Assembly (NCBI GenBank): GCA_932294295.1
Contig: OW028580.1
Span: forward strand, 35,095,136 to 35,159,135
From: Alitta virens
Lineage: Eukaryota > Annelida > Polychaeta > Phyllodocida > Nereididae
Reading direction: 5' to 3'
DNA length: 64,000 bases
The position numbers and the translations under genes were made by a program. Below the pieces are notes generated by a model. It was not told where the DNA came from. It was given only the letters and a program-made list of their open reading frames with translations, and did no database searches. The first letter of the stretch is position 1; each line of letters begins with the position of its first letter. Below are positions 37,601 through 49,600 of this stretch, in pieces.

Positions 37601-40600
37601 AGAGAACCTTCCGTGAAAATCCACTATCGCATCATTGGAAGACTAGTCTTCAAATGAAAATTTTACTAAGGTCATTATTTCTCAGCTCTGCTGAAGGTCA
37701 CATGTTTGAATCCGGTCCCGGCGACCCTTCATAAGCTACATGTACATCCCAGCTGGATGTCGATCACATGAGAAATTAATGGAGGCGTCTTCGTAATCCA
37801 TCTCTATGCTGAGACCCACCCATGGGGAGAATGTTTAAGTAACATGGTGTGGACTCCAAGCCTTATCATTTCATTACTTCTGCCTCTGGACCATTGAGAC
37901 ATTGAATGACATAGTAGACTTGATCGAATCTAAATCTTGCGTCATTGCTGATATCATACTGAAATACTGCAATTATTTATAATATCTCAACATCCAGCTG
38001 AATATATACAGCATCATATACCTGTATCTCCACATTACCTGTACATGCTATACAAACTATAACCAGTTAATCACTATAGAAGCAGCCAATCTTTGCCACA
38101 AAATAGCGCCAGTGGAGGTATCAATTTTACATTTAATGACTATTCCTGAATAACAACCACAGCTCTCGTGTACTTTAACAAATCCAGCTTGCTGATCATG
38201 TCAGCCCATTCAATGCAATTCTATACAATGTGTGTTCAGCCAGTATGGAGGCTTTTTTGTTGGCCTTCACAATAAACATTTTGCAAGGAACCAGAATAAA
38301 TGGCAAAGCCATGCCCTCTTATTTCTCTTAAATAAACTCATATTTCCTTTTATGACAGCCACAAAGGGGTAAAAAACATCTTAGAAGGGGCAAATAAGAC
38401 CAGCACACTGGGGGTGATAGGACCATGGAGCCATGATAGGACAACCCCCACATACAACATCTTGTATGTCCAAACAGATGGGTGACTGATCTCACCCCAT
38501 GATAAATAACAGAAAAAATCTGGCATTTACAACAATGGAAAAAAGTCTATAAACGCCCAGCCAATTCAAGAATGTTGACTGGTTCAGGGAATGAAGACAG
38601 GATTACATAGCAACAGACATGCACAAAAAATAGTGCAGTAGAAAATACTGGTAGAAACTGCAAAAATAGTTCCATTTAAAAACTTCAGGAGTAAAACCAT
38701 AGCAAACTAAAAATTGTATAACAGTAATTCAATATATCTTTTTTGCAATATATATATATTTCTGACATTTCCTTGCAATGAGCTCCATACAAAAAATTTC
38801 CTGAATTTGAAATTGGCGTGCAGTTTCTAAAGTTTTTTGAAAGTAATATACCACCATGCCCACCAATATTTTCAAAGTTCTAGTCAATAATATTCACATA
38901 AATTCAGATAGGTTTTTTTTTAAAGAAGTAAATATCTTTTCAAGATAAATGGATGATCATTTTTGAATGATGTTTTCAATATATGACATCAATATCACAG
39001 ATTTAACCATTCATGTCAGCGATAAACTCACATGATGATGCAAAATCTTTAAAGTGCAATTAGCATGATTATTGCACTAGAGCTTATCTAAACCTCCATC
39101 ATGTCTGCCAGGGCCTTGGGGTTAATCTGATTCAAATGCAAAGAACTTGCACTTGCCAACAAATAATTATACAAAATGTATCATTAAAATGGCATGCACA
39201 GAAAATGAGGCATAACAGTGACATCACATGCACAACAATTATGATAAATATCAGTGGAATTCCTTTGAAGTCTGAGCATGTACAATGGTGACATGCCACA
39301 GTACAATTTGTTCTCAAATTCGCTAGTCTTTTGTGGGTCTATAATGCATTCCTAAGACGTTGTTGAGTATACCTAGCTTCATGGTATTGTCATGGAGGTA
39401 TTATGGAAGTACAGTGAAGCCTCACAATTACGACAACTTCAGGGGATCACAAAATGTCTTTATAATATCCAGGTGGTATTAATTCTTGATTTTTTTGTTT
39501 TTGCATCATAATTTTTCCTTTCCTTTTTATAATTGCATAATATTATGATGATAACTTTTTAGTTAATACAGTTGGGCCTGTTAATAAACATTATTACAAA
39601 TGATAAGTGACAGTCAAAATTTCTTCATTTTAAACGGTTTTCGATATAAGCAAATCTTGGTGTAAAACACGGTAAACTATGTTCCTTGACTGCGACCTTG
39701 TTATAACTCTTTTGTTATAAGTTATAAGTTTGCTCGTTATACAAATTAATGGATCCGATTGCTGTTTTATAGGCTTTGCCAATATTACATCTTTGGATAT
39801 CTACTTTCCATAATCTTTTATTCTTTTTCTTTTAAGTGGGGTCTCCCGCAATCATGTTCAGATTGTTTTAATACAATGTACAATTCCCTTGTCCAAAATG
39901 CAAAACAATGCATCTGAATCCATAGTCATATTATAATAACATGCAAATTGTGTAACATTGGTTGAACTTCTGTTCTAAATTTGCACAATAAACATTATCA
40001 CAATACACTGTATTAAATATTGTAATCAGTTCTAGCAGTCTGCCAATTTGTCCAAATATCGAGTAGTCTTAATTGTGGTGTTCTTCTGTACTACAAATTC
40101 TTACTGAAGTTTAAGTTGGCCATTTGAGGTCACCTGCCACCCCACCACGTGGGGTTATGAGGTTATACCCCTTTGCCTTAGTTATAAGTCACCCTTTAAT
40201 TTTGTAACCGAATACATTTTACCTGACAATTCAGTTGTGTCCAAGCCAAACACAACCTCAGATGATCTTGAATTCATCTTGAATTCATTTCAAAGGTAAG
40301 CAGAGGTAAGCTGTACCACTTTACCTTTTGTACTACCTATTTGTACCTACTACTACCTGCCCCCCACTGAGGTACACAGCATGATAACCATCGACCAAAA
40401 TGAATAAAGATGTCATAAATCAAAGTAACATAGGTATCAAATATCATTCTGATGTAAAACATAATATTATAATATTTAAGCAAATTTCGTTCTCCAGAAT
40501 ATTATAGTGTTCTTATATATAGATGTAACTTCTACACAGCCCCACATATATAAACACTTATGGCATTTTTCATAACTATGATTAAATTGGGTCTAAGTTT

Positions 40601-43600
40601 AATGGAGACTCTATCATAATATTATTCAAAATCTTCTGCATGGACTACAAGTAACCTTATCATCTCATCATTATGTCTGCCTATCTAAGTTTCAGAGCAC
40701 TGAGACAACACAAAGAATGGTAGAAAACAACAACTAATGGAATGAAATAAAATCAATAATTCCACCAAAGTTCATCAAATTGGCTTCACTGGTGAGTTAT
40801 ATTTTTTTGTGGGGTTACTCATTCAATATTGACATTTGCAATTGCAACTAAATTTATGGGGTAGAAAAGTTCATTGGGTAACCTTAAGGCTTATAATAGG
40901 TGCATCTAACTACCTTCTAAACCAGAATATGCCAATACACGTGCGATACATTACATGTGTTAAAAGATGAACAAAGAAATATTCATCTGAAATACCATGG
41001 CATTTTCCAAAGACCAGACATAAACCATGTCATACTGAAATATATGATATACAAATACCACACATGTAAACCATAAACCCTTCTGAAATTCAACCGTTTT
41101 CACATTTCTCCACCAACCAAACATTGGAAAGATTCAAAAGCACGTTCCCCAGTCCTTGGGTAAACAACAAGTAAACAAGATGATCCAAACAGTAAACAAA
41201 CGCTGGATCAGTAAACGACTAAGCTGATACATAATGTATCTGAAGCATTAAGAATTTCAATGGTCCTTTGTAAAACTTTAAGAGAGGGATAATTTGCTGT
41301 AGCCACTAGCATAATTAAAATGATCATTAACATAAGTGTACTAGTTTCTATGAATAAACATGGGTTAATATTGTTTCTATTCACTTCACTGGTTATAAAA
41401 CACTCAGGTGTCTCTTTGCAACACGGTGTGGACTCCAAGCAGCCTTATCATCTCATCATTACGTCTGCCGACAGCCTCTGACAGCTGGTCAGATGTTGGA
41501 TAAACTAGGGTCATATAAACTGACTAAGCTTCAAACAATACAAAGACAACTGCACCAAGATCTATATCATATGATTACTGATTCACAAGATTGTACTGAG
41601 CACTTATAAATTCTTGAAATAGCATCTGTAAAAAAAGCCTCCATCCTTCACAGGGCACTGTAACAGCTTAAGAGATTACTTAAAAGCATGGAATATCATG
41701 CTGTCTCTTAAATTCTACCTTTTCCTGATAAACATGCCTGTTTTTTTCAAAGAATAATTAGACATGATGTGTGTTTTTTATTTGATGGTAATTTCGGCTT
41801 GTCAAATTCCATCAGATAAGCCGTGTGAAATGGAGTTGCCATTGGAGATATCTTTCCTCAGAATTCCAGAACTCAGGCCATTTAAGACCTAGATCTTCAC
41901 TTTTGACTTTTTTTGCATGAAACCTAAGCCCTGACCTTTGACCTGCAAGGCGCCCTGGGGCCCTGTGGCTCCCTCTACAGACAGAACCTGATCCGAGCAC
42001 CAGTCACACACCGAAAACGAGGCACAATTGCAGACTGTTCGTCCCCTAGCAACGGCATTGTGAGGGCCCTGTTGCATCACGGGATATCTCTATTGCACAC
42101 CTTTCCTCGTGAAACGCGAGATTATTGTGTGAAATAAAGTAAATTCTTATCTGAAAGATTTAAATTACCAAAAAAAGGAAGACATGAAGATGATTGCCCT
42201 AAAAAAGCAGCACTTGTAAATAGCCCTTCATGCCATTGCTGTTGTTATCTCAAATTAAAACTCCTCTGCTATTTATTATATGGCTACATGCATTGAAATC
42301 ACCACAGAGCTACATTGCACCTTGGATGATCCCAAAGTTGAACATACGAACTCTTTATTATGTTTATGGCGTTTGGGCAGTAACAGTACCCTATTATGGG
42401 GTACTGTTATGGGGTCCTGGTTTGGGTGATGAGACCATGACAATATGTTTGTTATAAAAGGGTTTTGTTATGTGAGGGCTGCAAATATACCCCCATTGTT
42501 ATGACCAAAGTGTCAAATTAGACCTTGGACTACTTTAGCGTGTTAAGCATTGTTATAAATCAGTGATTTAGACTGTACCAGCTAGTAGGTTATCAATAAC
42601 ATTAAGCATGGTAATTATTAATTTCAAACACATAATCATTAAATCATAACAGCCAATTATTGATTAAGTACTGTTGTGAACCCTGCCATCTCATATCAAC
42701 CAAAAGACCTTTGTCAGAAAATTGGGAATTACGATCCAGATGGCTCATAAATTATTTCTATAAATAGCGCAACATTTAAAAGGAAAAAAGCAGCAAACCA
42801 TAAAAATGCCAAAGATTCACTAAACAAAGAGTGAAATGCATGAAAACAATTGATGTGACGCCATTGTTTAACACATGCACACCTGACAATGGTCAATCTA
42901 TGAACCCAATCGGGGTGCAGTGTCTACCATGGCAGGCCATATTGACTAAATACTATAAATACTATTAATAGGATAGTTGCATGTAAAAATAAGAAAGGGG
43001 ATTTCCCCACTGCATTTTTTCCAATTAGCAGCTAATAAATGACCAGCATAGAAGTTGATAATATCATGCAACCTGCAGGGAGCCATTAAAATAGTCGATA
43101 ATATCAACAAATACAATACAATGTACAAAGAAAGTGACGTGGCTCTCGCATGAGTCAATTGACACTACTTTTGGACAGTTATTACCCCTATTGCATAACA
43201 ACTTTCTAGGATGCCATTGCAGACACAATTTCTAACAAACGTTATCTTGAATCATTACCTGTGATGTCATCAATTATATAATGGGAATAATTAGCAGTTA
43301 AATATTGCTAAACAAAGACTAAACACACACCCCCCTCCCCCCACCTTTTCCTTCAATATTTTTTTCTTTTCAGTGCCCCTCCCACATTTTTTCTCCAATA
43401 ATAGTATCCTGTTTACCTGGAAAATTTCCATTTTTTTTTCAGATTCGGTGTTTTACAAAGCAGCCATTACCAGTTTATTTACACCTTGTTCATGTTAATA
43501 AATGTAGAGCATCTGGAAACTGATTAACACGAACCAAACGATATCGAATCACACTAACCACAACCATACAGTATACTAATTGTTTTGTTTCTCACAAGCA

Positions 43601-46600
43601 ACTGATAAGTTATGCTAAAGAGCAATGAGAATTTTCTGCACTTTCGTGCATTTCTCTCTAAATACTGCATTTTCCCATGCCCTGCATGTTTTGTACTTGA
43701 ATATTTCCTTTCCTTTTTTAAAAATATTTTTTGCTTTCCTTTTTAAGCATTTGACAATTTCTGCTCCTGGGCCAAAAAGCTCTTGAAGAGCCGCAGTATA
43801 GTAAAGTGCATTCCCTCCAGGAATAGAAAACGTTTTGCGGGTCCGCTTTTTCGTTTGATAAACAAGAAGAGCTTTTTTCGAACTGCCTAAATTTGTCAAA
43901 GAAAGTGTTTCACAAAAAACATATCTTCGAAGTCAGACAAGAAAAACAATGTTTCAAAGAATGGTTCACAGGTGGACACTAGAATTGTTAAATCCAGGTA
44001 CAAACAAGGGTTAGAAAACAAATACTTCAAGGTAATATTTAGGAAAATACTAACAAGGTAATATTTGTTTTGGAGTAGTTTCCTTGTAGTTTTGTTACCA
44101 ATTAGTTGGACTTCATGAAATGTACAAAAACAAGTCACATGGTGCACATGATGTGTGTGAAGACAGGTGACAGTTTTTGATTTATCAGAAAACCCTGAAG
44201 ACCTCAAATTAACAATACAAATTTCAAGAGTCAGACTTGAAGAAACTTCCAACTTCCCAAGGGGCTTTTTAAAAAACAAACTCTCAAGAAAAGTTGGCAT
44301 TTAAAAAAAAAATTGTAAAAATATACAAAAAAATCTTTTAAGTATCAGGTTTCCTACTTTGAATACTGGAGCAATTTAACTGCAGGGGCTAAAATAAACA
44401 ACGTTTAACTTAAGTTGAAGATTCTTGAATCTTTGGACAACTTCAATGACATGATGGCGCAAGGTTATTGCTTCATTTATGGTGAAATTCAATGCTCACA
44501 CTTAACCATGGACGTTTTGAGTTCAGGTTTGCAAAAATGTGCAAAATACTTTTGCCTTGTATATGTAGTGCAGTACATGTTCTTGGCTAAAATGCAAGAG
44601 CTGCCCCAACACAGAGAAAAAGTTATATGTAGACAAAACAAGTCTGAACAAGCCCTGAAAAACAATGTACATAACTGCCCTTTCAAAGTATCCTGTGTTG
44701 TGTCAAAATGATATAGCGAGGATAATGCTATTTATAACATTAGGTCTATTCATTCTATCAAATAAGCCCTGTTTCAAATTCCTGAGACATAATTGTATAA
44801 GTTTTCAGCTTGCGAATAATAAAGGGTTGAAAATAAGCCCAGAGACCAATACAAGAAAAGATCACTAATGAGCAAAATACCTGAATCCCATACTAAGCCC
44901 TCATGCTTACTAACCATCCAAATATGTGCTCTAAAATCTCGCCTTTAAGAACACTTTAATTGAATTGGTATATATTGTATACAGAGGGACAGTACTTTCG
45001 AGAGATGCTTCACCATGTACACCAAATAGGAGCAAATTTTGTTGTCTGAATTGACAGGTGCTCTTATTAGTGAGGTGGTATTGTTGAGGTGGTCTTGTTA
45101 GTGAGGTGGTCTTAAAGTGAGGCTCAATTGCATTAATATGAACTATCAACTGAACTCACAATTAGCAAGCACAAATTGCAGGTTCACATGGGGTATTTTG
45201 GTCAGTCTAAAATTGATCTCCTAATTTCCCATACACTCCAAATGGCCTGATTTACCTTTGACAATTCTCTAAAAGACACCATCGACCATAAATGGCCAGC
45301 TATAATCCTGGATTTTGGGCAAGAATTGATTTTCCACACAATGGAGTGAACAATGAGGGGTCACGTGACAACATTCCATTGTGGGGAGCACCCTCAGGCA
45401 ATCCATGCACTTAGGTATAAATAAATCCCCTCCCTCCCCCCATTCCTTGCACCTTGCTTCAATTTATTTCTTATAAGTTTGTGAAATAAATTGCAATAGG
45501 CCTGCTTCTCCAATTTCTCAAATAACATTTTCAGAAAACTCGAAACCTAACTTGTCAGAAAGTCGCGATTTATTGCCATGGTGATTACAGACCAGCCTCG
45601 TTCTCTTTTTATTTCAGCGCCATTTTCCCATTCATCACCAGTGATGTAACCCAGCAGAAAAAAGTCGTAAAACCACAAGAAACAAATAGAACGGATTGGA
45701 ATGCAATAGAAGAAATGTAATAGAAGAAATAGAACCCATGCAGGGAGGACTTTTTCTCTGTTTAATAGGTTCAGCCTAGGTGTGGTGGGGCAGGTGCACT
45801 GACTTATAGCTTATGGGGCCAACGTCATGAGGAGTGAATAGAATAGAACAGAATAGATTAGAATAGATGACTGAAATTATTAGTCCTCGATAAACATTTT
45901 AAATATTTTTTTTAATTCCTTGAGGCAACTCTATATGTTAATATTTTATTTTTGATCATTCCAACATACTACAGACAGACGTATACTTACTGCACAAAAA
46001 ACATGAATACTTATTACACAAGCCGTAAATATATGCAAAAGCCTAATAATTACATCACATGTAGGCAACAAGAAAATAATCTTCTGATGTAGAAAATTGT
46101 GACAACCAAATGAAACAAGATATAACCTGTGATAACTGTTCCATTTTTAACCCTTTTCTTACATTATTGAAGTTCACCTTAAGGGCTCTTGTCGAGGGCA
46201 CAGGAAGCCCTTGAACAACTACAGAAAGGGTTTTTGTGGGGGTTTCTAAGGGTTTGTGTTGGGGTTTTAGTCAGGTTTTTGTGGCTATTGTAAAATCATT
46301 AGGTCTGTGGAATGTGCAGGGGTAACTTTATGAAACCAATTAAGGGGCTATGGACCACATACAGGGCCTATGCATGGCCTATGCAATATCATACACTGCA
46401 ACCTCAATATAAGGGTTCCCACAGAAATCATGAAATTAAATTAAATGACTTTTCCATGACCATTCACAGAATTTCCCTGTATCTCTTTCGATAAAATCTG
46501 CAAAACAAAGTGAACGATTGCAAATTATAACAGCCTCCACACACCCCTTACAGCCGTTTTATTGCAGACAATGCTTTCTTCTCCCCTCCCCTCTAAAATT

Positions 46601-49600
46601 CCATGACCTTTTTAAAATTTCTATAATTCTATGACTTTTCCATGACATTTAATTTGTCCAAGATTTTCCAGGATTTTCCATGACTGTGGGAATCCTGATA
46701 AGACAACTTCAATAACAGGGCCACTCCTCAAAGAAGGCCACAAAATTTCCACTCATGTTTATTAACCTCATTAAAATGGTTTTCCCCACATATAATACAC
46801 TGCAATTTGGCCCAGAACCAAGAGTGATAAGTGTTCATATAAGAGAAATTCAGCTGTAGTATCTCAACACAGGCCCAACATTCACCTTGCCTGCATTCAA
46901 ATTCAACATGGAAATTCCTAAAGCTATTCAACCCATGCATAAATATTGTCATAAGGTTTTATGAGCTTGGTCTGCTGTAATAAACATGGCCATTGAATAC
47001 AGCCAATGACACGTTCAAATTAGGAAAATGGTCAAGCTATTTGAGCCTATTTCCATTATTTTGTCACCTGCACATATCCCAAAATATTGGCTCACATAAT
47101 AAGGAAGTTTAATTTTAACCAACTAAATCAAACATTGTCATAATGTTGTAGTTCTTGTCAAAATATTGTTTTCCAAATATAACCACATGAGATGTATCAT
47201 AATCCATAGTCCAGACCCACACTAGATACAGGAACACTGATTATTGGACCAGATTATCAAAAACACAATTTAAACATTGATATTGGGCTGGACAATCAAG
47301 CAATTCATCATTGAATGATGTACACTAGAACATCCAACACTGAGCACAATTGTAGAAGTTTGTAGAAGTAATACATTGCCTTAAAGGGTCAATGCTCCTG
47401 ATACAATTCTGTTTCAAATTTCATTAAACTTTTATTAAAAGTAGCAAATCCTACATGCCACTGGACCATGGAATCCATGATAAGACCATGTAAAACCTGA
47501 CAAAATGGATTCTGCTTGTGATCAACACATTTCTATTGGTATTTTTGAAAGAAATATGACATATAAACACAACAGACATAGAACCAGAGTGGAGCCAGCA
47601 GTGTCGGATCTTGGATGAACTTTAGTTCATCCAAGGTCAGATCAGTGACCACCACTGACCATATTGTCAAATTGCACTCGTTTTACCACTGTTTACAGAC
47701 TTAAGCAATCAAAATTCTGAGAATTTGTGACATAAATACACAGGTTGTCAACTGGCCACATGTCTGTAAAATCTTATAAATATAGGATTAGCATGTGTTC
47801 CTGTCTACACTTGACCTGGAATTCAATATCCGAATCCACCGAAAACTGCAAATTGACTGACTGACTTGTCTGAATTACTGTAATAAGAACTTTATTCCGA
47901 CTGGCTAACTGACAGACTAACTGACAGACTAACAGGCTAACTGACTGGCTAACTGACAAGACGTTGGCCACCTTCAGTTGGTACCAAACAATCTGTCCAT
48001 TATGCTGGCTTGATTGATTCATTCATTGGCTGAGATCCACTCAAATCAACTTTTTCCAGCAATCAGTGCTGTATCCAAATAAACAGGCTTAAATATTACA
48101 TAATTCCTTCAGGGTTATTGAGCAATTCTTAAAGTCCATAAACCATCTTATTATAATTATAACAAATTACATTCCCCCTAGTTAGCATCTGGGTTTCCCC
48201 CTCCACCTCTCCAGGTAATTGGGGTACCTGTAATAACCCCCGAGGGCAAAGGGCAATTACCCCTTTTGAACATCCCTTACGTGAGAACAGATAGTACCCC
48301 TTGAGCACAACATTGAGCGCCATCTGGTTGATGAAACTGTCACGAATAAAAGCCAAGAAATTACAACCAATCAAAAAACATAATTGCACCAGAAGGGGTT
48401 AAGTAAAATTGGTTTATTGGCTGGGTCCTTAAAGAAATTGCTGATTATACATACAGCCCTTGCTTTTTCCAGACAATTTACTTTAGTAGAAACATTGAAT
48501 TATTGTTTACTAAGTGCTTACTGAGTGCACATCATTGACATAATTTGCAAATGTCACACATATAGATATATCATAAATAATGAGTATGTATACAATTGGT
48601 AATTATATATAAAAGTATTTGATGAATTGCTGAGCATATTGCTGCAGGCTTGCAGTTAATTGCATAAAGTGTGTTAACATAACTTTTTCTTGGAGTTTTT
48701 TTGCAGATTTTCAGTACATTTGCTGCTCAAGAGCTGTCTTAACCATTACAAAATAAATTAAAATAGGTTTTTTAATTTTACAATTTTTCCCATAACTTTC
48801 AAGGTGTACAAGGATATCAGTTTTGCAGTAGAAGTTTTGAAGAAATTTTAGCAGTATCTACTATTCTACTTGTGGAAATAAGATATTTTTGATACGTTGA
48901 AATATGCAAAATAATTCCAGAGCTACAATTGTTGCCATCAGGCAGGCATCTCAATTGATCTTCAGAGATTTCATTCCTCCTTTTTATGCATTTTGTAAGC
49001 CTTTCATCAATTGTTAAGCAACTGGGTGGTCCCATTCTTCTGAATTTCTTTTTTTCTTCAATACAAGTTGAGAAGAGCATTCACCATGTTCACAACACAC
49101 CCAGCTATTCACACTACATAGACAGACAGAGGGTGTTCTGCAGAATACTCCTACTTTGCCCCACACAATCCCTCCATGCCCCCAGGCTAAGATAACACCC
49201 TCCTAATCTGCCCTCACAGAAATGGCAAATCTCACAAAAAAGGGGGAAAAAATAAGTAAAAAATAAGACCTTTCAGCCTACACCCATTTCATCAGATTTA
49301 ATCCCCATTTCTCTGAATTGTCGACATTTTTTCCTTCATTTTGAAAAGTTCTTTTTCCATAAGACTCCTTAGCAACGAAGATATCTGATAGCCTAAAGGC
49401 TAGTTTAAAAGCACGGTCCGATTTAATGTAGCAAAATATATTACAGGCGCCAACTAAATGCTTCAAAGCGGTTGCTAAGTAAATCTTCAAAAAAAAAGTA
49501 CGAACATGTATAGAGAAAATGTAACATATTCAATACTCTATGTTTTCCACAAATATTGCACTTTCGCAAGTCAATAGTTGATACAGGTCAAATTAAAAAC

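Noticed and set aside
37690..37735. tRNA gene (B-box-like GTTTGAATCC)
   Set aside because: No cloverleaf or acceptor stem could be drawn; better explained as a SINE relic.
39415..39720. Pogo/Tigger-type element (CAGTGAAGCCTCACAATTACGA start)
   Set aside because: Only one convincing end was found; no matching inverted end or TA duplication, so boundaries cannot be supported.
43615..44300. Two adjoining minus-strand ORFs of 94 and 134 codons
   Set aside because: Lys/Phe/Leu-rich translations from A/T-biased DNA; no domain, no homology recognised, no splice logic.
45050..45125. GTGAGGTGGTCTTGTTAGTG-type repeats resembling DNA-transposon ends
   Set aside because: Short and degenerate; no partner end identified.
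48817..49080. 87-codon minus-strand ORF with several cysteines and a CLPDGNNC word resembling the LU6 half-exon
   Set aside because: Cysteine spacing does not fit the C-x2-C-x7-C-x5-C-x7-C rule, no flanking splice sites, and the phase does not suit the receptor. Treated as coincidence.
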